From Flavobacterium ginsengisoli (GTDB taxonomy: Bacteria; Bacteroidota; Bacteroidia; Flavobacteriales; Flavobacteriaceae): DNA of 64,000 nt. The notes beneath the pieces are model-generated. The model was not told the DNA's origin, ran no database searches, and was given only the letters and a program-made list of their open reading frames with translations. The position numbers were made by a program, and so were the translations under genes. Shown piece by piece: positions 50,301 to 61,794 of this stretch. The DNA is taken from assembly GCF_029625315.1 (NCBI RefSeq), contig NZ_CP121110.1:1479501-1543500 (forward strand), read 5' to 3'. Numbering within the stretch: position 1 is the stretch's first letter; each line of letters starts with the position of its first letter.

Positions 50301-53300
50301 TTATCCGGCACTGTGAAAGTTGGCCCGCTTGCAACTAAGTTTCCACCTGTCTGTGCATCGTACCATCGATAAGTAGAACAATCCACTTCAGGTATCTGGA
50401 GCGTAATATCGGTTCCTGGACAGACCGTAATCTTATTTTGAGGATCTGCTCCAATGACAGTTGTATTGGCTGTTCTTTCTACAGTATGAACTCTTAAGAA
50501 ATCTAACACTCCTACGACACCACCTAAACGAATTCTAACTCTATCGTAAATTTCTGTTGGAGAAGATACCAATACCATTGCCAAAGAATTTCCTGGCAAT
50601 AGCTTTATACTTAATAATTGACTCGTATTTTGGATTGGAGCACCAACCGCTACATTTCCTAAATAACGTTGAACTGAGAATCCTGTAAGTAGATTAACCG
50701 TTAAAAGAGCACCAGGTTTAGAAACTACAATTCGTAATGTATCACTAAGAACAGAAGGTGTTTTAAATTGCACCGTCAAATCTGCAGCTGCCGCAACCCC
50801 AACTCCACTATACATTGTAGCAAAAGTTGTTACGTCATTATCAGCAACATTCCAAGCATCACTTACTCCTATTAAAGCAGTTGCTGCGCCCACAGGAAGG
50901 TTTATATCTGTTGCACCGTAAAAAATATCCTGAATATCTCCTGGAGTACAAGTTACAGAGGTAACTGGTTTATTATAATGAGCATCAAAGACTTTTGTAC
51001 TTTGAGCAACACTTAAAACTGAAGAAGATACAATACGAATACCATCATAATCTTGTGGACCAGATGCATCTGAAGGAACAAATGTAAACTCATAAGTATT
51101 ATCTCCTGAGATTAAGTTTAATAATGATCCTGATACTGGCTGCATTGCCCCAATAAGATTGCCATTTTTTGTCCCCACTACTGATAAATTCTGACCAACA
51201 GCCAATAAACTATATTCAGAACCTAATTTAACTGTAACTGGAGTACCTTTAGCTATAGTAGAAGGCCAAGTTAGATTTTGCCATGTTGTCCCAACACCTA
51301 AAAGCCCTAAACCTGTCGTAATTGTTGAAAATGTCTGAGGGTTTCCATCGACTGCATTTGGTCCATTTGTAACATCCCCTGTAATTATAGAACCTTTAGT
51401 TTGTGCTGTAGCATAAACTCGTTCTGTTAAATTTTGACAGCTTGTAAGATCAATCACATTGATTATCTTAGTTGCAGTTGTAGTACAAGTTCCAATAGTC
51501 GCAACAGCAGTATAAGTATAAACTCCTGGAACGTTCAACGGGCCAGTTGTAAACGGAGGACCTGTAAGGGCAACTCCTTGTGGATTAAACCATGTAACAG
51601 TTCCTGTAGAAGTAGCATTTAAGGCAACATCAGTTCCAACATTTACAGATTCTTGCGGATTGGTCACCACTAAAGTTGGCACTTGATTAATTGTTACCGT
51701 AACAGACTGTTTCGCTGACGGACAAGTGCTTGTAGTACTCTGTGCTTGTATAGAATAAGTACCACTTACTGTTACATTTGCAGCAGCGTCGGCTGTCATT
51801 ACATTATTTGAAGGATCATAAAAAGTATAAGTAACAGTTGAATCAAAATTAGTAATTGCATTAGCCAAATTAGCACTACCACAAGCTTGCAGTGGCGTAG
51901 GAATAACAGTCAAAGGTGTGACTGAAGGCAAGTTAACAGTCACTAACTTCAAATCTCCAGTACCATTTTCACACGTACCGCCATTTACTGCAGAGATATA
52001 ATAATTGTGCGTAGTACCAGTTAAACCTGAAATCGTAAGTACTCCATTAGCATCTTTAGCAAAAGTTGCGGTTCCAATTGTAGTTCCATTTACAATTTCT
52101 TGAGCTTTAGTCTGATCTGTATAATATTTAAATGTAGCTCCAGCAATTGTTGTTGTAGGAGCTATTACTGCCGCTCCTGCACAAGTTGCTTCAATAGGAG
52201 TAGCAATATTAATGTTTGCACCTGTTGGAATTGGCAATACATTAACAGTAACTGCTTGACGTAAACTGTTTACACAAGTTCCTCCACGTGTAGCTTCTAA
52301 ATAGTATGTCGTTGTTGTTGTTAATGGAGCTGTTGGAGCTACACTTACAATATTGCCTCCTGTAGAAGCGTCATACCAAACAAAAGTTTCTCCCCCTGTT
52401 GACGAAGCTGACAACGAAGCTGTCTGTCCTGCACAGATTGGCGTTGCTGCTCCTGTAATGGTAGCATTTGCAAATCTGTAAGAAGCATCATATATATCTA
52501 AAGAAGAAAGTGCAGTTAATAGTCCTGTTAAGCGAACCTGAACACTTGTAAATGCTCCAGCCGCAACAAGACTTGCTCTAAAACGATTACCTCCTAAAAG
52601 CTGTACATTTAATAATGAGCTAATATTAGTCTGATCACCATTTGGATTCCCTCCATTAAAACTTTCTAAGCTAATATTAGAAAGTGCGCTAATATCAAGT
52701 AATCCTGTAGGAATACCTAATTCCACATCAATAATATCACCTGCTTGTCCTGAAGAAGTAAAAGTCAATGTCTGTTGAATATAATCAACTACGCCTAAAG
52801 GCACTGAAAGCGTAGCTGCTGTAGTGTTGTCACTATCAATAGAATTTCCGTCATTCACCGAACCACATGATAAACAGCCCGTTAAACCGCCTTTTGTTAC
52901 CACTTGAGAATTGGCTCTAAGACAGTTGCTTATTGCATTGATTACAGTAACATTTATAATTCCTCTAACTGGGTTTGCGCAATCTGTTAACACATTCGAA
53001 GCTTCAACATAATAAGTTTTGTTAGCAATTAAAGCTGGACTCGGAGTAAAGCTAGTTGTATTAAAAGCTACAGAAGCACCTCCTGTTGCTGCATCATACC
53101 AATTGTATCGAACACCTCCAACTGGATTTTGAACCTGCAAGGTAACTGTTTGCCCTGACTGAATAAGAACATCTGAAGATGCAAAAGTAGGTGTTGCTGG
53201 CAAAGGATTAACTGTCAGTGGCACAGCAGTACGCGTTGTAGTCGAACAACTGCCAATAACTGCTTCAACATGGTATGTAACATCTGCAGTTAAAGCTGGT

Positions 53301-55503
53301 GTTGTAAACGTAGTTCCTGTAAATACTAAATTGCCGCCTGTTGGAGCATCGTACCAATTATAATCAGTACCTGCAACTGGAGCATCTACGGATAATGTTG
53401 TGGATTGCCCACTGCAAATAGTTGAAGGCGATGCTGTAATAGTAGGTAAAACAGGGTTATCAATTAATACTTGAACCGAAGATCTTACGCTATTTACACA
53501 ACCGTTTCTTGTAACCTCAAGATAATAAGTCGTTGGTGCAGTTAAAGCTGGTGTTGTAAATGCAGCTGTAGAGGCTAAAGAAGTACCACCTGTAGCAACA
53601 TTATACCACTTAACTGTTTCACCCACTGCAAGTGCTGCAGTTAATGTTGTTGTTGTTCCGCTACAAATAGCCGTATTTCCTGTAACAACTGGTGCTTTGT
53701 AACGATATGTTGCCTGATAAATATTTAATGTAGACAAAACTGTTGCCACAGCTCCCAATCGAATCTCTACGCGATCAAAATTAGCTCCTGCAGTTACACT
53801 TGCTCTAAAGCGATTTCCTGACAATAATTGTAAATTAATTAAAGGATTTGTTATGGCTACTCTATCATTATTATATATTGTACCATTATAAGTTGCCAAG
53901 CTCACAGCTCCTAATAAAGAGAGATCAGCGAGACCTCCAGGTAATTCCAAATCGACATCAACAATATCGCCCGCTTTCCCTGGATTAGTAAATTGTAATG
54001 TTTGCTGAATTGATGCGACAACTCCAACTGGAACACTTAAACTTGCTTTGCAGTTCCAGGATTACCATCTACAGAATTACTCAAATTAGTTGCACTACAC
54101 AATAAACATATCCCAACTTGACTAGTTACTTGACTGCTAGCTTCAAGACATCCTCCTAATGCTGCAGGCTGAACCGTAACTGTAACAGGAACTCTCGTTG
54201 CGCTAACACAATTTCCGTTAGCACTTTGCGCTTCAACATAGTAGGTTTTGGTAGCCGTTAAAATTGGTGTAGTAAAAGTTGATGTATTCGTTGCAACAGC
54301 TGTTCCGCCAGTTGCTGTTTCGTACCAATTTAATTGTGTTCCCACATCTCCTGTGGCGCTTAAAGTTGCATTTTGGCCAGATTGTATCGTTACACTTTGT
54401 GTAAGAATTGTAGGTGTAGCAGGTATCGCTGTAGAAGTGACACTAACCGAAGTACGTGAACTAACACAACTGCCAATAGCAGCCTCCACAAAGAATTGAG
54501 TCGTTCCTAAAGGTACTGTTGGAGAGTAAGTAGTTCCGCTAGCTAAAGCAGGACCACCAGTTGCTGAAGAGTACCAGTTGTAAGTTGTTCCAGGGGCAGC
54601 ATTTACAACCGATAAAGTCGTTTGCTGAGTTGCACCTGTTGAACAAACCGTTGTTCCAACATTACTAACTGCTGGAATGATTGGATTAGAAACATTCAAA
54701 ACCACAGGCACACGAACATTTCCTTCGCAACCTGCAGCTCTAGTTATTCCTATATAATATGTCGTATTTGCCGTTAAGGCAGGAGTCGTATAAGTATTTC
54801 CTACTGCCAAAGCAGTTGTTGAAAATTCGGAACTATACCAAGCTAGCGTAGTACCTACAGCTGGTGTTGCCGTAAGAGTTGTTGGAACTCCTGCACAAAC
54901 TGTTTGTGTCAAACCACCAGATACAGTTGGTTGCGCAAATTCAAGCCTAACATCGTAAACTCTCAAGGTTGCTAAAAGAGCTACCAAACCACCTCCAACT
55001 TGAATTTGAATCTGGTTGGTATCACCTGTAATAGGAAATTTGGCAACCGCAACAGTATTACCGCTTAATAAGTTTAAATTTAAAAGCGGACTGTTTAAAG
55101 CTACACTTGAACCTACATTAGCTCCAGAATTTTTAGCTTGAACCGTTGCATTTGATAACAAAGTTAAATCAAGCAATCCGTTCCCGGTACCAAAGTATAT
55201 TGCAACTTGATCACCGGCTCGGGCCGTTTGGTTTAAAGTCATTGTTTCTTCTGCAAAACACCCAGCCACTGCAACACCATTTGATAAGGTTGCATAAGTG
55301 GATAAGCCAGCGCTATCAAAAGCATTGGCGGGACTATTAACATCTACTCCTATACACAAAAGTCCTCCTCCCGTACTATTTGTTTGAGACACTGGTCTAC
55401 AAATAGTCTGAGAGAATGCATTAGTGCATACTAAGAATAAAGTTAAAAGTCCTAATAATCTCATTTGAGGATTGAGACTACAAAAAGTAAATTTTTTTTT
55501 CAT
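44395..55503 (-). CDS. Giant Ig-repeat surface adhesin with T9SS type B sorting domain (about five indels)
   Basis: About 3,700 residues once six frame segments are joined. The signal peptide starts at the ATG at 55503 (MKKKFTFCSLNPQM, cleaved after NAFSQ). About five copies of a 170-residue beta domain alternate with some thirty Ig-like modules of about 80 residues (pattern NIQVNESNVVWYDAATGGT, GTYYGA, CESSVRLAVTV). A PKD-like segment and a DUF11 domain (NPTPNFGDQVTFTITV) come next. The end is the gliding-motility C-terminal domain: VYNEFTPNNDGKNDLFRI, LKVFNRYGALVY, LPTGTYFYVI. It is exported by type IX secretion and held at the surface by the SprF-like partner. Indels lie near 54050, 48577, 47742, 47269 and 46551. 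Confidence 0.88.
46380..47724 (-). repeat. Two near-identical tandem copies of a 239-codon adhesin unit
   Basis: 46380-47006 and 47098-47724 match almost base for base at an offset of 718 bases. The true coding period is 717 (239 codons, three Ig modules), and the extra base is the indel each copy carries in the same A-run (46550-46553 and 47268-47271). The neighbouring Ig modules are clearly related but much less alike at the DNA level, so this pair is a recent duplication or gene conversion. Confidence 0.8.
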
Positions 55504-55926
55504 AATTTGGAAGATTAGAAAATGGACAATAAAACACCTCTCGCAGTAAGTGCAAGCACCTACGCAATTAAACAATCAATTAAAAATGAAACAGTTAAAA
55601 CAAAAAATAGTCAGCCCTATAATGAGCTTAAAAACTTTGTTTTATTAAAAAAAATTATGTTGAATTCGGTATACCAAAATATACCAGAGAACAAATTCTA
55701 TCTCCGAGAGACAAAATAAGTTCCGTTTTTTGTAGGAAAAAATGATTATAATCAATTTTCCCTGAGGAGTGATTTGTTGCAGGTCTAATTTTCATAATGA
55801 AAATTTTTAGTTGAAGTAGAACTGGGGATTCTCTCTATATATAGTCAATTCATTTATTTAAGAAAGTTGATTAGTCCGTCCTTAAAATTATCGTACTAAA
55901 AAAGTCGATTTTGAATCTGGTTATAT

Positions 55927-56139
55927 TCAATAAAATTTTTGCTCCTTATAAACAACCCTTCGAATAGGAAAATAATAAGACAGCAAACTAAAATGTAAAC
56001 CTTTAAAAAAGAAATTAAATATTGAGTAACGATTAAATTTATCGTTGAAATGTAATAAGCTTAATAAAATAAAAAATAAAGCTAGAATAAAGTAAACAAC
56101 TAAGGTAAATTTGATAAAGAAAGTAATTGTCAATTCCAT
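55927..56139 (-). CDS. Possible small membrane protein
   Basis: 70 residues with one or two hydrophobic helices (ITFFIKFTLVVYFILALFFI, about residues 4-26) and a basic C-terminus (FPIRRVVYKEQKFY). The ATG at 56139 has no strong ribosome-binding site and the codon use is dominated by AT-rich Phe/Leu/Ile codons, so it may be chance. It has no neighbours within 350 bases on either side. Confidence 0.3.
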   Translation of the reverse strand: MELTITFFIKFTLVVYFILALFFILLSLLHFNDKFNRYSIFNFFFKGLHFSLLSYYFPIRRVVYKEQKFY

Positions 56140-56621
56140 ACGCAGATTTATTAGGTTATTTTATAATTTTTCAATTTTCAATCTTAACAACATGGCAAAT
56201 AAATTTATAACCAATATGTCTTGAAAACCAGAAGAAAAACTTTGTTTAACTTTTGTTACCTAAAATTAGGAAAAACAAAAACATAAAACAAGCATAAAAT
56301 TCTTATAATTTATTCTTAAAACGTCCATTTCAAAATTATAGACCCTACAAAACATCAGAAAAAACGCTACTTTTAACATAAATACGTATCGATTTTCTAA
56401 TTAAGCAAAACATTAAACAAAATATGTTAAATTGATTTAAAATAAGTTTAATCTTACATTTAAAATAAAAAAATCGATAAAATTATCCGTAATTAAGACC
56501 AAATGCAGAAAAATTATTTCACAGAATGTAAGATTTAGGAAATTTTAGAAAATTCTAAAAAAACAAGTAGAAGTACGGGGTTGAAATTCTTAAAAAAATT
56601 AAACAAAAGTTAAAAAAAAGC

Positions 56622-56658
56622 ATAAAGCGGGCAATTATAGAATAATTGCCCGCTTTAT
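56622..56658 (-). terminator. Terminator of the DUF6495 gene
   Basis: 17-pair inverted repeat ATAAAGCGGGCAATTAT and its complement with a 3-base loop, followed on the minus strand by GC then eight T residues. Confidence 0.85.
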
Positions 56659-56678
56659 TACAAACTTAAAAACTTACT

Positions 56679-57152
56679 TTAAGATTCTATAATTGTATTA
56701 ATTTGATTAAATAACTGTCCATCGCTTAAAAAAGCACCTTGTTTAATCAATTCAAAAATCGAGGAATTTCGTTCATCTGTAAATACCTTTTTCCCTACTT
56801 TCATTTCGATATTTTCTGTAAACATATTATCGCTTAACCATTGGAGCCCATCTTTTGTCAAAAAGTCAACCTCTGGAGAAAATGTTTTCAAAACAATTGA
56901 CTTAATGTAAGTGTCGAAACAATGAAACAGAAAAATATGGTTCTTAGAAAAATGTTCTAAATATTCGGCTCTCGACAAAACACCTTCCCAAATCAAATCT
57001 GAAAAAACATCAAGTTCCTGTTCTGCAACTTCTGGTTTATTGATCTTAAGTTCTTCCCACTCTTTTCTATCTATTGCTTGTGTTGCCAAAAAACTTGCAA
57101 ATTCTGCATGTAATTCGTCAAACTGCTCTTTTGTTAATCTTGCGTACTTCAT
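56679..57152 (-). CDS. DUF6495-family protein
   Basis: 157 residues, all-helical and acidic. The start MKYARLTKEQFDELHAEFA, the IDRKEWEELKINKP segment and the LFHCFDTYIKSIVLKTFSPEVDFL core fit DUF6495, a Bacteroidota family without known function. No signal peptide. It lies just downstream of the ribosomal operon but is separated from it by a terminator, so it is its own unit. Confidence 0.75.
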   Translation of the reverse strand: MKYARLTKEQFDELHAEFASFLATQAIDRKEWEELKINKPEVAEQELDVFSDLIWEGVLSRAEYLEHFSKNHIFLFHCFDTYIKSIVLKTFSPEVDFLTKDGLQWLSDNMFTENIEMKVGKKVFTDERNSSIFELIKQGAFLSDGQLFNQINTIIES

Positions 57153-57238
57153 TTTTAATTGATGCTTTATACATTACTATTATGAGCTTTAAACAAACTT
57201 TTGAGCTCAATAATATTGCTTCTATATTTATTAAACAA

Positions 57239-57266
57239 AAAAATCCCGATTTTCATCGGGATTTTT
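57239..57266 (-). terminator. Terminator of the S6-S18-L9 operon
   Basis: 12-pair stem AAAAATCCCGAT / ATCGGGATTTTT with a 4-base loop and a T-run on the minus strand, 18 bases after rplI. Confidence 0.85.
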
Positions 57267-57284
57267 GTATAGATTTAAAAACTA

Positions 57285-57725
57285 TTACTTTTCAGCAACA
57301 ATTTCGTAAGCTAATTCAACGATTACATCTCTGTGTAAACGAACTGTAGCATTGTATTTACCTAAACGTTTTACAACACCGCTAGTGATGAATTTTCTAT
57401 CGATAGCGTTACCAGATTTCTCTAAAGCTTCAGCGATATCGATGTTAGTGATAGAACCAAAAAGTTTCTCTCCACCAGCTTTTGCAGATAATTTAATCTC
57501 AAGAGCTTTTAATGTTTCAGCTAATGCTTTAGCATCAGCAACAATTTTAGCTTCTTTATGTGCTCTTTGTTTTAGGTTTTCAGCTAAAACTTTTTTAGCA
57601 GAAGGAGTAGCTAAAGTAGCGAATCCTTGAGGAATTAAAAAGTTACGTCCGTAACCAGGTTTTACAGATACTACATCATCTTTAAATCCTAAGTTCTGTA
57701 CGTCTTGTTTTAAAATAATTTCCAT
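57285..57725 (-). CDS. rplI: 50S ribosomal protein L9
   Basis: 146 residues, normal length. The N-terminal domain has ILKQDVQNLGFKDDVVSVKPGYGRNFLIPQGFA, the classic L9 signature, followed by the long helix and the C-terminal domain with KLFGSITNIDIAEAL. It stabilises the L1 region of the large subunit. It is last in the operon S6, S18, L9, with 66 bases after rpsR. Confidence 0.98.
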   Translation of the reverse strand: MEIILKQDVQNLGFKDDVVSVKPGYGRNFLIPQGFATLATPSAKKVLAENLKQRAHKEAKIVADAKALAETLKALEIKLSAKAGGEKLFGSITNIDIAEALEKSGNAIDRKFITSGVVKRLGKYNATVRLHRDVIVELAYEIVAEK

Positions 57726-57791
57726 GTTGTTGTCCTTAAATTTTAGAAGTTAGGTTCTGCATAACAGAAACCAGCGACTAGAGTTTTTATA

Positions 57792-58088
57792 CTATTTTAA
57801 TAAATCGGCCACGTATGGCATTAAAGCTAAGTGACGAGCTCTTTTTACAGCTACAGAAACTTTTCTTTGGTATTTTAATGAAGTTCCAGTTAAACGACGA
57901 GGAAGAATTTTTCCTTGCTCATTAACGAATTTCAATAAGAAATCAGCATCTTTATAATCGATGTATTTGATTCCTGATTTTTTGAAACGGCAATACTTTT
58001 TAGTTTTGTTAGTTTCAATGTTTAAAGGCGTTAAATATCTGATATCTCCGTCTTTTTTTCCTTTTGCAGATTGTTCGATTGTAGACAT
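57792..58088 (-). CDS. rpsR: 30S ribosomal protein S18
   Basis: 98 residues including a Bacteroidota N-terminal extension. The S18 core is [42 protein letters not shown] and [12 protein letters not shown]. It pairs with S6 on the platform of the small subunit. It starts 5 bases after rpsF. Confidence 0.98.
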
Positions 58089-58093
58089 AATAA

Positions 58094-58435
58094 TTACGCT
58101 TTAGTAGATTTTAATTTTGCTCTTCTTCTCTCAGCCCATGAAATAGCATGTTTATCTAAACTTACAGTTAAGAAACGCATAACTCTTTCATCACGTCTGA
58201 ATTCAGTTTCAAAAGCTAAAAGAACTTCTCCAGCTACTTTGAATTCGAATAAATGGTAAAAACCACTTTTTTTGTTTTGGATTTCGTAAGCCATTTTTTT
58301 AAGACCCCAATCCTCTTTCGATACCATTTCAGCTCCTCTACTAGTAAGAAATTCTTCAAATTTCGTTACTGTTTCCTTCACCTGAACCTCAGATAAAACG
58401 GGATTTAAAATGAAAACAGTTTCATAATGATTCAT
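58094..58435 (-). CDS. rpsF: 30S ribosomal protein S6
   Basis: 113 residues. The ferredoxin-like S6 fold is clear from [43 protein letters not shown] and the C-terminal [14 protein letters not shown]. First gene of the operon, with a promoter about 35 bases upstream. No single-strand-binding protein gene lies between S6 and S18, unlike many Firmicutes. Confidence 0.98.
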   Translation of the reverse strand: MNHYETVFILNPVLSEVQVKETVTKFEEFLTSRGAEMVSKEDWGLKKMAYEIQNKKSGFYHLFEFKVAGEVLLAFETEFRRDERVMRFLTVSLDKHAISWAERRRAKLKSTKA

Positions 58436-58466
58436 AAATAAAAAATTTATTTGTTAAAATTGGGTG

Positions 58467-58496
58467 CAAAAGTAAGCATTAAATTCATATATCCAA
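58467..58496 (-). promoter_or_regulatory. Promoter of the ribosomal S6-S18-L9 operon
   Basis: On the minus strand TTGG (58496-58493), an 18-base spacer and TACTTTTG (58474-58467), matching the Bacteroidota sigma-A pattern. The -7 box is identical to that of the arginine operon. Confidence 0.65.
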
Positions 58497-58611
58497 CATT
58501 TTTTTCTTTTATTCGTCATAATGCAAAAAAGATGCCTCAACCTTAGTTTTTTTTACAAAAAAATAATACATTTACTACTGCTATCCTGAATTTATTCTAA
58601 ATTTAAATGTT

Positions 58612-59310
58612 ATGAAACTAAACTGTGTTGTTGTAGATGATAGTTCTATACAAAGGACAATTATTGCCAAATTGGTAAATAATCACCCAGGCTTGCATTT
58701 AATCGGGGATTTTTCTAATGCAATTGAAGCAAAAAGTTGTATCTCATTAAATAACATCGACTTAATTTTTCTTGATATAGAAATGCCAGTTATTAACGGA
58801 TTTGATTTTCTTGACGGATTAAAATCAAAACCGCAAATTATATTTATTACTTCTAAAGCCGAATATGCCCTTAAAGCTTTCGACTACGACGCTACCGACT
58901 ATCTTCAAAAACCAATTGCTGTTGACCGTTTTAACGCCTCTGTAAAAAGGGCAATCGATATGCATTTGCTAAAAAAGGATATCAAAGAAGAAGAAGGCGA
59001 ACATATTTTCATCAAAAGTAATCTAAAAAAACTAAAAATCTTCACTTCAAAAATAAAATGGATTGAAGCTTTTGGAGATTACGTAAGAGTAGTAACCGAA
59101 GACGACAGCAATCTGGTTCTATCTACTATGAAATCTTTCGAAAATGATTTATCGAAAGACAAATTTATCCGTGTTCATAAATCGTACATCATCAATATAG
59201 ATAAGGTAGAACGCTTTAACAGCAAATTTGCCGAAATTGGAATCACAAAAATACCTTTAAGCCGTAATAAAAAAGAAGATCTTGTAAAAGCACTTTCAAC
59301 CTCTTCTTAA
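58612..59310 (+). CDS. LytTR-family response regulator
   Basis: 232 residues. The receiver domain has VVVDDSSIQRTIIAKLV, the phospho-acceptor Asp in LIFLDIEMPVINGFDFL (about residue 60) and the Lys in LQKPIAVDRF. The C-terminal LytTR DNA-binding domain has HIFIKSNLKKLKIF, IEAFGDYVRVV and FIRVHKSYIINIDKVERF. A histidine kinase partner is not adjacent; the neighbours are ribosomal genes and priA. LytTR regulators often control envelope or surface genes. Its kinase may be elsewhere in the genome. Confidence 0.9.
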   Translation: MKLNCVVVDDSSIQRTIIAKLVNNHPGLHLIGDFSNAIEAKSCISLNNIDLIFLDIEMPVINGFDFLDGLKSKPQIIFITSKAEYALKAFDYDATDYLQKPIAVDRFNASVKRAIDMHLLKKDIKEEEGEHIFIKSNLKKLKIFTSKIKWIEAFGDYVRVVTEDDSNLVLSTMKSFENDLSKDKFIRVHKSYIINIDKVERFNSKFAEIGITKIPLSRNKKEDLVKALSTSS

Positions 59311-59319
59311 ATTACTGTT

Positions 59320-61770
59320 TTAATAAAAATCTACATTAATCACAACTTTTATAGCTCTGTATTGAGCCACAGCTTCAAAACTATTCAGCATTTTCTGAAT
59401 AGTTTTTTTTGTGTTTCCTAAATGATGTTCTTGCGGAATTTTAACTAAAATAGTTCTAATGTATTCGTTTCGAATTCTACTTATTGCAGGCTCTTCTGGA
59501 CCTAAAACTGGCATCCCTAAGTTTTGACTTAAAACCTGATACAGCCACATAGCTCCTTCTTTCAATTTATCAAAATCTTTGTGCTTTAGCGTAAGCTTAA
59601 TAATCCTAAAATAAGGCGGATATCTATAGATTTGCCTATCATACAATTGTTCTTTATACATACCCATATAATTATGATTTGTAACTTGTTGAATTGTATT
59701 ATGATTCGGATTATATGTTTGAATTACAACCTTTCCTTGTTTTTCCGATCTTCCTGCTCTTCCTGCAACTTGTGTCATCATTTGAAAACTGCGCTCAAAA
59801 GCTCTAAAATCTGGATGGTGAAGCATGTTATCGGCATTCATAATTCCCACCAAACCTACATTATCAAAATCAAGTCCTTTGGCTAACATTTGTGTGCCTA
59901 CCAAAATATCGATTTCACGATTTTTAAACGTATCAATTATCTTTTCAAAACCAAATTTACCTCTAGTAGTATCTTGATCCATTCTAGAAGTTTTTGCTTT
60001 TGGAAAAAGAGAAGCCAACTCCTGCTCTATTTGCTCGGTTCCAAATCCTTTTGTCGTTAAATCTATACTAGAGCAACTATGGCAATTTGTAGGCTTTGCA
60101 ATTGAGTAGCCGCAATAATGACATCGCAACTGATTTTTATGCTTATGATAAGTCAAACTTACATCGCACTGCTGGCAATGCGGAACATGACCGCAAGTCA
60201 TACACTCTATTATGGGCGAATATCCTCTTCTATTTTGAAATAAAATAACCTGCTCGCCCAATGACAAAGATTCTGCAATTTCTTCAATTAAAAGATCGCT
60301 AAAATGCCCTGTCATTTTTTTTCTGAAATGCTTGTCTTTTAAATCGACTAAAAGCACTTCAGGCAAACGTACATTTTTATAACGTTCAGAAAGCGTTACC
60401 AATCCGTATTTATCGTTTTGCGTATTAAAATAGGTTTCAATACTTGGAGTCGCAGAACCTAACAACACTTTAGCTTTATGGAAATTAGCTAAAACAATTG
60501 CAGACGTCTCTAGCATGGTATCTTGGCGCAGGATCAGTTTGTTTAAAAGTCTGTTCATGCTCTTCGTCAACAATCAGTAATCCTAATTCATTAAAAGGTA
60601 AAAACAAAGCAGATCTTGCACCTATCACAATTTGCGCTTTTGGCGAATTCTCGAGCGTTTGCCTCCAAACCTCTACTCTTTCATTATTGCTATATTTAGA
60701 ATGAAAAACAGCTACTTTATCTCCAAAATGAAGACGCAATCTAGAAACCAACTGAGTAGTAAGTGCAATTTCTGGAAGCAGATATAAAACCTGTTTATCA
60801 GTATGCAAATACTCTTCTATCAGCTTAATATAAATCTCTGTTTTTCCACTTGAAGTCACACCATGAAGCAAACAGACTTCTTTCTCTAAAAAACTATCTT
60901 TTATAGCCAAAAAAGCATTCTCTTGAGCTTTGCTCAACTGCAATTCTTTATCCGATATTTCTCCACTAAATGTAACGCGATCATGCTGTAAATAATATTC
61001 TTCGAATATTTCTTTTTCAATTAGAGCCTTTACAACTGCAGCTGTTACATTTGAAACTTCTGTAAGTTTTTTGACCGTAATTGGCTTTCTCTCTGAAGCA
61101 TTCAACTGAAAATAAGTCAAAACAATTTCTTTCTGCTTATTAGCACTTTTCAATACTTCGAGCAATTCAGCCAAACCATTATCTGATTCGTATTTTGAAT
61201 GCAATTTTACATATCGCACCAACTTTGGTTTATATGTTTCTTTTATTTCTTCATCCAAAAAAATAATATCCCTAGCAATCAGCTTTTGAAGCACCGAAGT
61301 ATATTTTTTTTATTTAAAATCGAAGCAATTTCTTGAACCTTTAATGAACTCTGATGTTGCAAAGCCTCATAAATCAAAAATTCATCATCAGAAAGTTCGC
61401 TGTCGTTTACTACCACATCAGGTTTATGCGAAATAATAGTTTCACTCTCTAACAATAATCCGCTTGGAAATGCACCTCGATATACGTCTCCAATACCACA
61501 CATATAATAATTAGCTACCCAAAGCCAGTGTTTAATCTGAATTTCGGTTGCAATTGGTTTTTCATCCAAAATCTGATGAATTTCTTTCGCTTCATACAAT
61601 GTTGGAGCATTTTCATGAACATCCAAAACAAGTGCTGTATAAATTTTACTTTTGCCAAATGGCACAGCAACTCGCATTCCTTTTTTAATGAAATGAAACT
61701 CGGCTTCAGAAACTCGGTATGTAAATGTCTTAGCTAAAGAAAGCGGTAAAATGACTTCGATGAAATGCAT
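59320..61770 (-). CDS. priA: Primosomal protein N' helicase (two indels, near 60505 and 61307)
   Basis: Restarts stalled replication forks. Three frame segments join into about 816 residues. Visible are the N-terminal 3'-end binding domain (LAKTFTYRVSEAEFHFIKKGMRVAVPFG), Walker A LLHGVTSSGKTEIY, the DEEH box LLIVDEEHEQTFKQ, the zinc-binding CMTCGHVPHCQQCD and CHYCGYSIAKPTNCHSC, and the helicase motif QVAGRAGRSEKQGKV. Adding one base to the A-run at 61304-61311 gives NKKKYTSVLQKLIA. Deleting one near 60505 gives HARDSAIVLANF. The two changes cancel in length, as the 2,451-base span is a multiple of three. Confidence 0.95.
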
Positions 61771-61794
61771 GGATTATTTTTATATGTCAGCAAA

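Larger units (their letters stand above)
55504..56678. other. Long AT-rich intergenic region upstream of the adhesin
   Basis: About 1.17 kb without a convincing gene. It must hold the adhesin promoter, but I see no clean TTTG/TAnnTTTG pair, only partial TATTTTG-type boxes. Stretches around 56160-56520 are very AT-rich. A 70-codon frame (56139 to 55927) and the terminator at 56622-56658 are listed separately. The length suggests complex regulation of the adhesin or a lost gene. Confidence 0.6.

Noticed and set aside
44395..55503. CRISPR-like or satellite repeat array
   Set aside because: The periodicity follows codons of Ig-like modules with conserved Cys and Trp, and there are no spacers.
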